The notes: a model not told the origin generated them from the letters alone. A stretch of DNA of 64,000 bases from Cyathus striatus (GCA_025738555.1 JAOVFP010000017.1:2914001-2978000), one strand, 5' to 3'. Positions 1-11,729 are shown, numbered from the stretch's first letter. Numbers and translations are program-made.

Positions 1-353
1 ATATCGGTGTCAACGAGGTGGAGAAAGCCAAACCAAGTCGCGAGCGTGATGCAAACAGCTGGGACGGTGATGTTAATGTAAATATCATTAACAAATTATA
101 TTTATGTTTTGCATCTAACATACCTCTCGCATGCTTGTAGAACAGAATATGGGTGACAGGAGGCAATACCAAGGAGGTTACGTCGCAAATCGACAAGATA
201 TTCTTAAGCCGTGACCCCGCTGCCACAGAGCGTCGATTACCGATCCAATATCCTCCCAAACGAATAAAATATGCCGAGGTTACCAGTGAGAAAGCTGATG
301 AAGCTGCAGATGTGGATTTGGATGGGGATGTGGGGACAGCAGCCCTGTCGTGA
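1..353 (+). CDS. 3' part of a small membrane-protein gene, upstream tandem paralogue
   Basis: This is the C-terminal part of a gene whose 5' end lies outside the window. I read exon 3-77, a 63-nt intron 78-140 (GTAAAT...TAG) and a last exon 141-353 ending in TGA. The encoded tail is a charged stretch rich in K, R, E and D, then ERRLP-QYPPKR, then an acidic end. The same order, the same intron position and the motif ERRLPxQYPPKR recur in the gene at 1038-1704, so the two are tandem paralogues. The downstream copy has an N-terminal single membrane helix, so this one probably does too, but that part is not visible. I do not recognise the family and assign no function. No frameshift or stop is seen in the visible part. 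Confidence 0.7.
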
Positions 354-996
354 TTCAGAACTTGTGTATGATAGACCTTTTGACTGTGAGTGCCAAATGT
401 CGTTTATTTTTCACATTTGAGGCTGAACTTAGCTTTTTGTCGTTAGGTACATTATTTGCTTCACTCAGAGGACAATAACCTCTCCTTACGACTTGTTACG
501 AGACATTTGGTTCTGACATGTACTTTGCATGTACTTCTGCATCTTCACTAATACGCACGTATAGCGCGTATTTGTATTTAAGTATATGTACATATTTTTT
601 ATACTTATCACCATTCCTAGCTTTTCGTTGTTTCCTACACATTAGCAGTTTGCTGCTAATGTTGAACTTTGGTTGAGCTCGTCGTTGTCGACGATAAGCA
701 GATTTTGGTCACGTGTAGCGGCCTGCAGTTGTCACTGTTTGGTACTACGATGAACCATGTGGACAAAATGACCCAAATGAATTGCTCAATGGCGCCCGCC
801 GCTCGAACCAGCAATCCAGCCCTGCGGACGATGCGTAGCCCATCATGGGACCATATGGAACAGTCAGCTTCACAGCAGCGATAATGAAAAGGTTTATTTT
901 CGGTAAGGATAAGATGTTTATATATCATCAAAACTGCGCCGACTACTGCGGCTTTCCGTGTTGACTCACAACTCCCACAATCCTCCCGTAGGTCCC

Positions 997-1024
997 AAGG
1001 CATAAGGCATAAGGCATAAGGCAT
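997..1024 (+). repeat. 7-bp microsatellite, four AAGGCAT units
   Basis: Four perfect tandem copies of AAGGCAT lie 14-41 bp upstream of the start codon of the membrane-protein gene at 1038. They would fall in its 5' UTR or core promoter. Confidence 0.85.
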
Positions 1025-1037
1025 TGCAGAATCTACA

Positions 1038-1704
1038 ATGATCATTCTTGAAGAGGATGCCTCTACTTCCGGGGAAAGGTCCCCTCTAAAATCGCCAGGT
1101 AGCAATCCTAATGTGATCATGTCGCCTGTTGAGCGAGCGCCAGAGTCGTCCAACATACTACCCCCTCCTCCTTATGGTTCGACATCTACTGCTGCTGCTC
1201 CTTCAGCCGCTATGCAAAGAGACGCATATCCCCATGAAGATCTAAGGAAGCTCTTTGTTCCTGCCCCGTACACCAGGAGAACTTTGGGGCGCTTTCTTTA
1301 CGCTTTCTTTGTTGCAGTGTTAGTATTAACAGCGTCAACCGTATTCGTCGAAAAAGTGGTCAGTGCCATCAACGAGATAGATAACAGCAAGAGGCCTCCT
1401 AGACGTGACCGTGACCGGGACCGCCCATGGGATCCGTCTCGTCGTAACCGTGAAGACCGCGAAGTAAGTTGTATAATCAATGCTTGGTTACCGAACGCGT
1501 CTGATACACTTCTCCTCGTAGGATAGAAGATGGACAAGAGAAGGCATTCCCGAGGACTTTATGACAGAGCTTAACAAGAAATGCTTGGGTCGGGACTCGG
1601 CAGCGGAGCGTCGACTACCAATGCAGTATCCTCCCAAACGGCTACGATGTGTCCACGAAGGTGTTGACGGGGAGGCTGATGTAGGGTTGGATAATCTTTC
1701 ATGA
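1038..1704 (+). CDS. Single-pass membrane protein, unrecognised family, 202 aa
   Basis: Two exons, 1038-1463 and 1522-1704, with a 58-nt GTAAGT...TAG intron in phase 0, give 202 aa. Visible order: an N-terminal Ser/Pro-rich cytosolic-type region (residues 1-85), one hydrophobic helix at about residues 92-110 (FLYAFFVAVLVLTASTVF), a strongly charged RDRDRD segment before the intron, and a C-terminal block ERRLPMQYPPKR followed by a short acidic tail. The last exon is clearly homologous to the gene fragment at 1-353, with the intron at the same place. The start is the first ATG of the frame, just after a 7-bp repeat. Function is unknown. Topology (N-terminus inside) is inferred only from the charges flanking the helix. 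Confidence 0.75.
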
Positions 1705-2025
1705 ACTGATATACCTTTATTTGTGAGTCATTACCCCCTTTTACGAGAGCTATACTTAGCTTCTTGTCTTCCAGGTACCTTACTGCTTCCACACATAGGA
1801 CCAGTTACCCTCTTTATGACTTTTTACGAAACATTTCCTTGTGAATCTTCAAATAGTACGCGTCAGACATTTGTAGAGCGCGTATGTGTATTTCTATTAT
1901 TATCAGTTAATCTTAACCACTTCACTCCCTCACTGGAGTTCTTTCGGATCATGAAACCCTAGTTATAAGACAGCCACTATACTCTTATGTATCAACCTTC
2001 ATTACCATCTTATCGGTGCCTTTCA

Positions 2026-2766
2026 GCAGCTAGGGTGCTTTTCCTCCGTCAGGAAGATCCTGGACACCAGACATCTGAGCCCAGATCCAAGGGCTTACAA
2101 TGAAAATCAACGCTGGGATAACTTCTATAACCATATGAGTGCCACACTGCTTCAAGCCCCACTTAGATTAAGAAGGCCACTGGGCCATGAAGGCCGCGGA
2201 TGCACGGCCTTACCTGCTCCTTGCTTTCTGAGAACCAGGCCCCAGAGGGATTAACTATTGCATAATTCCCTTTCTTCCTCATTACAGCTGGATGTGGTCT
2301 TCTCTCTCTACAGTCACCCCAGTTCTGTCCAATTGGCTCCGACTACCCCGCCATCCAGACCTTTATCTGTCGTGTGAGCGGACTTATCATTTTAATTTAC
2401 TCCTCTAATGGAGAATCCTCCTCGGATACTACTCGTACACCAAAGATCATGCGAATGGGAGGTCACCGTGAGGGTAGATCATTGATCCAAGGTGTTCAGA
2501 TTCAGGCCGAACGCTGGCAGGTCTCGAAGACACTGAATTGCACCACACCCACCTCAGAAAGCTCTATCGCTATATCGCTTCTCACCGTATCGATACATGC
2601 TCCTCTTCAGCATCGATAGGGAGCTTTTACGTGCTTCCAGCCGTCCGCGAAGCTGATCATCATGCAGTCGCACGACGCGGACAACTCGGAAGCAGCGGTG
2701 TTTGTGATGCACTTCAACGATCGTATCACGAACTTTGTGATCGAGGTAATCTATTCGTGTACCTGA
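2026..2766 (+). CDS. Possible unrecognised multi-exon gene or gene relic
   Basis: Three stretches look coding by composition and fit one gene model. The first is an open segment about 2026-2138 (it contains SPDPRAYNENQRWDNFYNH). The second is about 2233-2586 (contains SGLIILIYSSNGESSSD and AERWQVSK). The third is 2641-2766 (contains AVFVMHFNDRITNFVIEV) and ends in TGA. The intron 2587-2640 (54 nt, GTATCG...CAG, phase 0) joins the last two cleanly. The join between the first two needs a weak GTGCCA donor at 2139 and an AG at 2231-2232, and no start codon was fixed. The later part is rich in beta-type residues. I do not recognise the family. It may be a decayed gene, since the first frame otherwise runs into stops. 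Confidence 0.35.
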
Positions 2767-3051
2767 ACCTGAACTTGAATTTTACTGACGAACAAAAACT
2801 GCGATACAACGATAAAAAGTTGATACAAAATAAACGAAACATAAGGTGCTGTAGGGATATGTCTATGAGGAAAAATCTAAGGTAAATTAGCCGTGGAATA
2901 CTATTGTGTCAGTCTGAAGCCAACCCTGCTAACCGACCTGATTTTCAATCGTATTCAGCACCCGCCAACACCATCCTGACGCGGAAGCAGAATGGTAGCC
3001 TGAAGGGCTGCTGCTTACAATGCTGGGAATATAAATCGCCTGCATATTCCC

Positions 3052-3827
3052 TTATGACCTCGCAGGAACATAGTATCCCTGGTGCTCCCTCTTCATGGGA
3101 GACTCACGCCCATTTGCAACATCCTGACTCATGCTCTCCCTCCCTCGTGGGGGCGCGTTCTCAATCGAACGTATCGACCGATTGGAGTTGCTATTGCTCC
3201 TCTCTCCGTCGGCTCTCGCTCTCGCAGCGTCCTCGGCATAAAACTTGATAATCGTATCGCTGTCGACAAACTCCTTGACAAAGCATATCTTCTGCTCCGA
3301 TTCCCCCATTTGCAAGGGCGCGAAATGTAACATCAAGATGTACTCGTTATTATAAGGTGTGCCTCTCACGGATTCGCCTTTGACTGTGCCCTATCCAAAC
3401 GCAATCAGCAAGCTAAGCGAGGAGATTCATAGCTGGGAGAATTCATACATGTATAGTCATCTTATCCTCTGTTTCTATGACTTCATGCAGGGTGAACTGT
3501 GAGCGGAGGTATGCCGTTAACAAGGAACATATACTCGGTGATAGAAAGTGCACATACCCGAAGCCATTTATATCTCGGCATAAGGCCCCTAAAATACTCC
3601 CCATACTGTCTCTTGTTTAGCACGGGCCTGCCCAAGCTCTGAGGGATAATCCGGTGCTCCAGGTCCTCATCAAAGACGTTCATGCAGCCCTCGTAGTCCA
3701 TGGCATGGAAGGCGTTGAGGTAGCGCTCGACGGTGCGAAATTTAGGAGAAGGATTGTACGGCATGTCATATACTGGCAGCTGGGTCGGATTGAAGGAGGA
3801 CTCTGCTGAATTCGAGCGTACGGGCAT
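3052..3827 (-). CDS. NTF2-like/SnoaL-like domain protein, copy A, 218 aa
   Basis: Three exons on the minus strand: 3827-3558, 3496-3449 and 3390-3052. Introns are 61 nt (GTATGT...CAG) and 58 nt (GTATGA...TAG), both phase 0. The 218-aa product has the layout of the SnoaL-like branch of the NTF2-like fold: an N-terminal helix region (RTVERYLNAFHAMDYEGC, about residues 31-48), then EHRIIPQSLGRPVLNK, a short middle exon ending EDKMTIH, and beta-strands around NNEYILMLHF and KICFVKEFVD. An Arg/Ser/Asn-rich C-terminal tail follows. It is a tandem paralogue of the gene at 4990-5690, with both introns in identical positions. NTF2-like folds range from enzymes to ligand-binding proteins and no catalytic residue can be assigned, so the function stays open. 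Confidence 0.8.
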
Positions 3828-4989
3828 GGTTATATCTCATGGGGGGCTGTGGCGGTGTGAGTATGAAGAAGAGGGCTATATGGGAAGGATGGGTGAATAA
3901 GAGGGAGACAGAATGGATGGGATTAGTAAGAGAGGGGTCTGTGGAGATCTGGAAGAAGAAAAAGCCGCCTGAAGGGGCCAAGAACTTAGAAGTGCTAATT
4001 GAAGAGCACTTTGTAGGTTAAGTGTGTATCACTGCGTGAGACGCTGCAACTTATAAGTGAAGCCAGATAAGCCCCATCTTCGTATATCTGTACATTCAAG
4101 TATCTAGAAACTCGTGAAAAAACAGAGATTAATCCGACCAATGACATACTCTTCGCTTGCGGACCGTAAGCCTAAGTATGCGTCAGTCGCGGAGGTAAAA
4201 AGGGTCTTCAGAACACAAAGGTAAATCCCAACAAACATGTTACGCCTTTTGTCGCCCTGGGACTCGTCAAGATGCAAGAAGACACGAAGAGAGAGGATTG
4301 GGATATACATATGCTGTGTGCGCCCTTTCTCGAAATAACTGACAACAGCATATGAAGACAAGTCTAACAGACGGCAAACGACGGCAAAAAAGAGGGTGCA
4401 TATGAGCAATCATGCACATGCGTGTTTGATGTCTTGGTGCCGGAATCTAAGCGAACTTAGCGAGCCCACACCGGCTGTGCGATTGGAAGTAAAGTTACAG
4501 ATCTGTACATACAAGTACACAACTTTTACGACTGTAATTGGATAACAATATATTAAGCAACAGGCGACACGGAAAGGTTGTGTGATTGAAATGAGACACA
4601 TCTATGTAGGTGGGAAGGTAATTTGCTTGGTAGTCAACGTAAAACGAGCGACATCTAAAGAAACTCAATATAAAAACGAAACCGTTTCTGTTTTCGTTTC
4701 CGATGAGCATCGGTAAGTAAGTAAGTATGAAGGAAAGAGACAGCGACTCTAACAGGAAAGTAAACTAGAAGCATAAGGAGATAGAAGGAGATAAAATAAC
4801 AAAAACAGAATTGAAAAGAGAAAACATATGTCAGAAAAGACAATACACAAAAAGGGAGTGAACTTATCGACTCCACAAACACACACACCTTTTTATAGTA
4901 TCTTCAACAGCAGCCGCAGCCCGATCGAGCCGACAGACTGAAGAGTCGCACACCGGGCAGCAGGCCATCCTCACCGATTCCGCTGTCAT
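3828..4989. other. Intergenic gap between the two NTF2-like genes
   Basis: This stretch is the promoter side of copy A and the 3' side of copy B. It contains short unconnected ORFs without coding character and purine-rich tracts. I see no RNA gene or mobile element in it. Confidence 0.5.
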
Positions 4990-5690
4990 TCAACGAGACG
5001 AAAACGCAGCTGCTCGGGCTTGCGCCCTCACTTCCGCTTCCCTCGTCTTGGCCTTGGTCTCAGCCTGCGCCTTCTCTCTCGCTTTTGTCCGCTCGTCGGT
5101 GAAGAATTTCACAGTAGCCATCCCGTCTACAAATTCTTTTACGAGACAGATTTTGGTTTCCCCATTCGGGGCTGGGGAAGTAAAGTGCATAATGATCATG
5201 AATTCGTTTTTGTACGGCGTGCCGGTAATGCTTTCGCCTGCGCCGGATCCCTGAGTTTTTTTACGTTAGTGATATCTAGGGAAGGGAGGACTGAAAGACA
5301 TACATGGATGGTCATTTTATCGCCCGCTTCGACAACCTCGAAGAGAGCTATCTACACTTCTCGTTAACAACCGTCAACTCTACAGGGACCAGTACTCACT
5401 CTAAGTTCCTTAAAGAAGGAAATAATACCACGGAAATAATCTCCATACTGCTTCTTATTCAACACCGGCCTCCCGATGCTCTTCGGCAAAATCCTATGCT
5501 CAAGGCTCTCATCAAAACAGTCAAGGACCGTATCATTGTCCATCCTATTCAGCGCATCTATATACCGCAACAAGGTGCGCAGGTTGGCCGAGGGATGGGG
5601 CGGGGCTACGAATTTGTAGCTGGGCGACTGGGAAGGCTTGAACGCTGCATCTGAGCAGATGGACGATGCGGAGGAACTCGAGGATGACAT
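4990..5690 (-). CDS. NTF2-like/SnoaL-like domain protein, copy B, 199 aa
   Basis: Exons 5690-5400, 5351-5304 and 5250-4990 with introns of 48 nt (GTGAGT...TAG) and 53 nt (GTATGT...CAG), both phase 0, give 199 aa. Domain signs match copy A: a Ser-rich start, an LRTLLRYIDALNRMDND helix (about 37-53), EHRILPKSIGRPVLNKKQYGDYFRG (about 64-88), the conserved middle exon ending AGDKMTIH, strands around NEFMIIMHF and KICLVKEFVDG, and a highly charged Lys/Glu/Ala helix at the end. Its C-terminal tail is different from and shorter than that of copy A. The 16-codon middle exon is kept in both copies, which supports the gene model. The fold is well supported; the biochemical role is unknown. Confidence 0.82.
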
Positions 5691-7952
5691 TGTGATATAT
5701 GAAATGATATTAGGGTAGTAGGGACGAGAGAGGTTCGCGGGATGATGGATAGGTCGAAAGGGAAATCTTAGAGGGATCTAATTCTCAAAGAAGGGGGGTG
5801 GCTAGATAAAGCGGGTAAGCGTCCAGGTGGGCAGCAGTACACCAAAAGCGCCATAGAATGGCGTTTAGTCGCGATGATAGACTACTCACTTATGGAAAGT
5901 CAAGAAGCAGAGAGTTGCTATATACTACCTTGCTTGATATATGGATGCGTGTGTGTAGCAGAAAGTGCGCTTAGATTCTGCCTTGCTACCGACTCGGGAG
6001 GATGTAAATTTAGAGCGCGGATATTGCTCTCAGGGCGTACTGTGCGGTGCCGCTCGCATGCCACACGCCCACAATCACAAGTATGAGCACAAGCACGAGC
6101 AGGAGGGGTGTGTGGGGGAGTGTGTCCAGCCGCCAAGGTTCAGTCCCAGCGCAGTGATAAGAGGCAGGAAGCAAGAGCAGGGAGAGAGAGAAGAAGGAGA
6201 TGAGAGTAAGAAGCGAGTCCCAAGTGCTAAGTTAAGAAAAAAGTATATCAAGAAGTTTGAACTTGTCCCAAGATGAACAAGCGCCGCACGACGTATTATT
6301 TTCTCGTTTCGTTTTCGTTACTGAGATGAGAGATTCCCCGATTTCCCCTTGCTTACTTATAAGTACTTGATGTGGAGTAAGAGACTAGGGTATTCCCGAG
6401 ATTACGCCCAGGGCGTAAGATGTGTTGCTGGAATCGAAAAAAGGTCTGAGATGGGATTGTGGCACTGGTAGAACTCAGCGAAAGCCTAAAGCTCCCCCAA
6501 CGATAAAGGAAAAAAAGCTACAGCTTTCCATGTCGGGATGATGCGCCGAGATCCTTCATATCTGCCTGGGAACGCCTTCATATCCCACAGTGAGCATTAC
6601 ATACCATTCGAGTAGGCCTAGAGTACAGAAAACAACAAGTCAAGTCGAGTCAAATTTTTCAAAAGCCGTTCAAACTTCAACAAGCACAGGAAGGGTCCAA
6701 CCCCCCCTCTTTCTCCCCAACGCGATCAAGATCGCCTCGCAGCCTTCAGGAAAGTTAATTCATTTCGGGCCCTGCCTATCCATCAATATCTCGCAGTGAC
6801 ACCGAATAAACGAAAGAGAACGACCGCAAAGAACAGTGCAAGGAGGATTCATGTAGGTGGAACAGCCAAGGAAGGAGAGTCGGGCCCGGAGGGAGAGAGT
6901 GCGGCTACGAAAAATCGTTATCGAAGAGAGGGCCCGGGGAGACTGGCTGGTGGCAGCTAATTTTGGAGTGGTTGGAGTCGGGGTTCGGTCTGCGCGTACC
7001 TGGGCTAAGTCTCTTTCCTCTTCCCTCTCTTCGCTCACACCCACACCTCACCATAAACTGCAATTATTACCTTTCTCCCCGTCCAAACCCTTCTTCATCA
7101 CACCTCGCACCTTCAACGTTCAAACCGGAGAGTAGTGAAAGGTGGAGTGTCCTGTGCGGTACCCACTGCGGAACCACAACAAAATTGAATTCATTTCTTG
7201 AAACTTCAACTCCGGAGGCTCTACACCACTGTGTAAAGGAACGTTCTAAACGCCACCATTCTTGCTAACCCAAACCCACTCCCAAGTTCAACTTCTGTCA
7301 AGGTCGCAATCACAATTCAATTATATCTTCCCTGCCCGCCATGCCCTGCACGATCATGATGAGATTTCACATTGAGATTTCTCGGAAAATAGAAAAAGAG
7401 ACGCAACAGCGCAACGGCATGAAGGAAAGCCGACGGATCTAGTCGAAGCTAAGCCACAAATCCAACAGGCAACTCATTCTTATTCTCTCCGTTGTACAGT
7501 AGAACAGAGCAAACTCGAAATCATAATCATTAACTACCACTTCCCTTCCTAACCTGGCGCAAGGATACGGGCTATGTACAGGCCATAAAAAAGACAGCTA
7601 CTTATAAGTAGAACTGCCAAGAGGGTAACATACGGAATAGAATACGTAACATATCATAATAGAACTCTCATAGTATGAACTCGTGCGCCAACGGGGTAAT
7701 CGTACACTTAATTCTGCTTTTGACTGGAAAGAAAGAGAGAAGGAAGGAGATCCAACAAATGAAAGGTAGGTGTATGCGCTCGCAAGGAAGGAAATTCGAT
7801 CCAATGAAAGAATGAAGGTATGAAGAAACCGAAGCAGGGAAAGGGTATGCGCGAACGCATAGTGATATTGTATCCACATGGACAAAAACAGATCCAAGGA
7901 ATAAAAGGTAGGAAGAAATCCGTAGCAGTTGAGGTGAGCCTTCAAGGCGGTA
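5691..7952. other. Long intergenic region without a recognisable gene
   Basis: About 2.2 kb upstream of copy B and downstream of the acidic nuclear protein gene. ORFs here are short and without domain-like sequence. The segment around 7,000-7,300 is rich in C and A and resembles fungal 5' UTR or promoter DNA. CpG is frequent, unlike the mobile-element island further right. No repeat family shared with the rest of the window was seen. Confidence 0.4.
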
Positions 7953-9536
7953 TCAAACAACGTACACATTCTCCGTCTCCACCTCGTACCGATCGAGTTT
8001 CTTAAAGTATTCAATGCGAGCTTGTCGTTCGCGTTCAAGTTTCTGTGGAGCATAAGTTAGTAAACAGTTACCAGGAGAAGAATGTGGAGCCGAAAAAAAG
8101 GGAAAGGAAAAACGAAAGCAACCAACCTCTCGCAGCTCCTCCTCTTCCTCCTCCTCTCTCTTTTTCGACCGACTCCCATCGCGCTTACTCTTCCCTACAC
8201 CCCTTCCACGTCCCCTTCCGCGCCCCCTTCCCCTTCCCCTCCCTGCAGCCTTCTTCTTTTTCTCGTCTTCCTCTTCACTCTCTTCATCACTCACGTCCGG
8301 ATCCTGAACAAGCACCTCCAACTTTCCCTTCAACTCCTCCGCATCCACAGGCATCGAAACCGAAAGCGCAACCTTAACTCTCTTCTCCCCCTCCTCATCT
8401 TCCTCCTCCCTCCCTCTCTTCTTAGGTGAACTCTTCTCCCTCTCCCTCCCTTCCTCGTCCTCCTCTTCCAGCTCGCCAAACAAGCCCGCCTTGCCTATAC
8501 TAGGCCGGGGACGAGGTTTCTTGACGGGACTAGGCGAACTCGGGGCCGAGGAGTCGTTAGGGCTGTACAAGGCCCCAGGAGGGGGAATATGGACCTTGCG
8601 ATCTTTTCGCTTATGCGGGGTCGGAGGCATAGGTGGGGTATATGCCCCATCCACTTGCTCGTTCTCTTTCTCACTACGCTCTTCCACTTCCTCCGCGGCA
8701 ACATCAGATGTGCTAGGTACCAAGACCTCAACAACAGCGGCAGCCTCATCTCTCTCAGCCTTGAGCTTCCGTTCGACAGCCATAAATCCGAATGGGTCCG
8801 AATTGGTTGGAGTAGGTAACCCGTCTCCTTCGTCTACTGCGTCTTCCACGACGGCGTGGGTGAACTCGTCCCATGCGTTGTAGGTTTTCTCTTCGGGGCC
8901 GACGCCTGTGAATGGATTATCGTCACGCGGTGCGGCGGGGAGGGCTGAAGGTAGAACGAAGTCAGAGGGGATGGTGTTGATTTCGTTTTCGGAGAGGTCG
9001 TGGGGTCTGGTGGGGGAAGAGGTTATAGGTGGTGGTGAGGACGGCGGGAGGGATGACGCTGTTTCTATTATTCACCATGTTAGCAAGTAATAAATAAATG
9101 CAAGGAAGTGGACGGGGAGCATACGGAAAAGACCACCAGGATGGGAAGAATAAACCTGCCCTAGCACTTCGGCAGTAATATCCTGCAGTGGCATTTTCTT
9201 CTTCAGCATCACCACCTCCACCTTCTTTCCCTTCTTCGCAGAGTTGAGGACCTTGACAGGGGACGAGCTCTCGAGAATCTTGGCGCCGCTCCTCGTCTTC
9301 CTGCCACCCTTCCTAGGTGGGGACGGGAGGGTGACAGGTAAATTCGTGAGACCCGACCTGGTTGTATGCGTATGGGAGCGGGTGGACAGCGCCATGGAGG
9401 TGTTGGTGTTCTGGTTCCTGGCGCTGGACCGGGTGCGTCTGGCTGGGACAGCAGCCGCTGCGCTGGGATTGTTTTCGTCTAGCACAGTGGCCGCCTTTAC
9501 CCATTGTTCCCGTGATACATTACGGGTTCTAGGCAT
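7953..9536 (-). CDS. Acidic, RG-rich, probably nuclear protein, 479 aa
   Basis: Three exons: 9536-9125, 9064-8127 and 8042-7953. The introns are 60 nt (GTATGC...TAG, phase 1) and 84 nt (GTTGGT...CAG, phase 0). The 479-aa product is mostly low-complexity and charged. It has a basic N-terminal region with PPRKGGRKTRSG (about residues 73-84), a segment with NPFTGVGPEEKTYNAWDEF, a DPFGFMAVERKLKAE motif, SP-rich stretches, long Glu/Asp runs, an RG array (GRGRGRGRGRGRG) and a conserved-looking C-terminus, ARIEYFKKLDRYEVETENVY. The Lys-rich patches and RG array suggest a nuclear chromatin- or RNA-binding protein. The FGF tripeptide recalls the Pds5-binding FGF motif of sororin, but nothing else here supports that, so I leave it unnamed. 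Confidence 0.7.
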
Positions 9537-9936
9537 GATATGAGAGATAGGGTATGTCTGTCTGGATGCTGTTCAGGTGGAAATGATAAGTGGTGTTAGA
9601 GTGAGATGGAGCAGATAACCTGAATCGATATCACCTGTGCTCCACTCTGGATGTGTTCAAGTCCAAGTCCAAGTTGAAGTGTTGCTAGCGAAATACGTAA
9701 GTGGAGGATAGCGAGTAAATGGACACACGCAGTGGAAACGTGGTGGTAAGGCTAAGGCAGGGACGACTCTCGAGGGGAATCCGAACCAACAAATCAAATG
9801 CGGTCCAAATGCGTTCCAAGCCATGTTCCGGGTACACACACTCCGCAACGTGGGAATCTACACAAACGCCCAGACGCGCCGAATCACGTGCTCGCGCGTT
9901 GTTTGCGATGATAGTTTGATGATAGTAATACGATTT

Positions 9937-10689
9937 GGATGGGATTGCAAGGCCACTTGGAAAACCTGCATTTATTTTTGCTGGTTTTTGCATCAATTTG
10001 GTACATGTATGATATGTTTAGTCAACAAGATCAGTTGGAAAACTTGTTATTATGTGGCTGTAACACTCTGGACTCTGTCTGTCACACCATATACCACTTA
10101 CCATTTGCTACATAGTCATCATTCACTTACTCACTCTAGTTGTTCCTTTAGTATACCTTTGGTCTTCATGTTCTATTGACTCCACAAACTAAAGTTACTC
10201 ATTGATATATCATATGTTCCATCCTTGTTTCGCCTCTAGCCTGACAGATAGTTTAGATATTTCCTCTCTACTATACTCTTCTCTCTATTGTATCTGTCAG
10301 CCTACTACATATATAAAGCCTTTGTTTTAGGAGTACAAGATCAGAGAATCTAGTTTTTAAAACAGTGATTCAACACTCAATTAAACTTCAATCTCTCTTG
10401 TGTGAACAAAGACATCTAGCCTTTGTCACATTTTTTTTTCACTTGACAACAAAATTACTACCCACTCTAAACCCTCTTATCTCTATCTTGAATTTTTATC
10501 TTCTCTACTCTATAAGCCTACTCCAATTGGGACCACTAGGACTGATCATCCCAGCCAACTGTCAGCTATACCAAATTCATTTTCTGACATTTCAACTATA
10601 CAACAAAACCACCATAAAAAATTATCATCTTGAATATGCATCATTCCACCCATACTCAAACAAAGATTGCTGACCAACAGGCCACTGCT
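9937..10689. other. Left border of the CpG-poor repeat island; LTR-like promoter sequence
   Basis: From about 9,950 rightward CpG becomes very rare and the base composition shifts. The stretch contains a TATA-like CATATATAAAGCC at about 10,308 followed by AT-rich DNA and an ATG-led short frame near 10,636. That layout resembles the U3/R part of a long terminal repeat running into a gag start, but no terminal repeat or target duplication could be fixed. Confidence 0.3.
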
Positions 10690-11181
10690 GTGTCAAGACC
10701 AGTATCTTGAGTAAGGTCAGAGAGCTAGGGATAGGGAAGTGCAGGATCAGAAGGACAGTTGGCTTCAGCTTATGTGCTGTGCCCCTTGATGTTCTTGAGG
10801 TCCAGGTATTTCGAATGGCAGAAGTGCAGGATAGGAGTGCAGGAATGTGGAGTTGTTACTGAGGAAGTAATGATTAAGTTGGAGGTGAGCAGAACTTAGG
10901 GACAAGTAGGAGTGACTGTAACTTAGTCAATATTTGAACTGAATGGTTTAGTACAAAGATGTACTACTTAAATACTGTAAGGCTTTACTGATGACTTGTT
11001 AGTGACAGATGAGCAAAAACTTGAAGTCGAACTCAAACACTTGAAAAGATAGAAGCGAAGTGAATCTTATTGCAAGTCTGGAATAAACTAGCACAAGAAT
11101 AAAGAATATCTAACTAAAATGACTGTATTTATAATAAGAGTCCATGAGGGAGTCACATGTAATCTAACCTACACTATAACA
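10690..11181 (-). mobile_element. Diverged LTR copy, same family as the three solo LTRs
   Basis: Read on the minus strand, this region begins TGTTATAGTG at 11,181. It contains the block AAGCTGAAGCCAA preceded by AAGGGGCACAGCAC, matching the conserved block of the LTRs at 13,381, 16,539 and 44,284. The other end and the 5-bp duplication could not be found, so it is probably truncated or more diverged. Confidence 0.45.
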
Positions 11182-11721
11182 CATGTTTACTATGCTTCTA
11201 CTGTGCAAACTCATGTACTATGTATGTAACAAGCATGGCCAAACTGTGGACTGTGCCTGTAGTCTTGATGAATAATGCATGTCGATATGCATGGTATCCG
11301 CATTGTATGTCAGGTGATGTGTGTCAGGTGACTGTGATAAGATAAGATATGCGGATTAGATAAGATAAGGTGTGAAATCCTAACATGACTGGTGAGCCAA
11401 TGGAATAGTGGCACACTAGTTGATAATGATAATAAGATGGTGGTGGTGGGTGGAGAAATATTGAATACAATATGTACCAAGGAGAGACTAAGGATAATGG
11501 ATCAAATGCTGAGGACAAGGTGTACCAAGGGTACTAAGAAGGGGGCATAGCAGATAATGGGCAACAAACCAGATGAGTAGGGATAACATAGGAACTCAGT
11601 GACCTTTGGTTGGAAGAGTGGAAGGGAACTGGAAGAAGGAAATCTATACAAGTCAAGGAGGTTGGATAGTGTGGAAGGAAGGTCAGGAAAAGGGTTGGAA
11701 AAGTATGGCTATGACATGCCA
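11182..11721. other. CpG-poor intervening DNA, nothing recognised
   Basis: No open frame, terminal repeat or RNA signal was seen. It contains short repeats such as GATAAGATAAGATATG near 11,335. It is probably old decayed mobile-element DNA. Confidence 0.35.
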
Positions 11722-11729
11722 GTGAGCCA

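Noticed and set aside
4104..4888. Overlapping minus-strand ORFs rich in Phe, Leu and Tyr
   Set aside because: They are AT-rich non-coding DNA read in frames without stops. There is no ordered codon pattern, start context or homologous look.
8045..8883. Plus-strand ORFs rich in Pro, Ser and Leu
   Set aside because: They are the antisense of the acidic, low-complexity exon of the minus-strand gene at 7953-9536.
7953..9536. Naming the acidic protein as sororin
   Set aside because: Only the FGF tripeptide fits. The C-terminal sororin motif is not seen.
10045..11181. A single 1.1-kb LTR from TGTTATTATG to TATAACA
   Set aside because: The flanking five bases differ (AAACT and CATGT) and the left half has the opposite orientation signals, so only the right part is called as an LTR copy.
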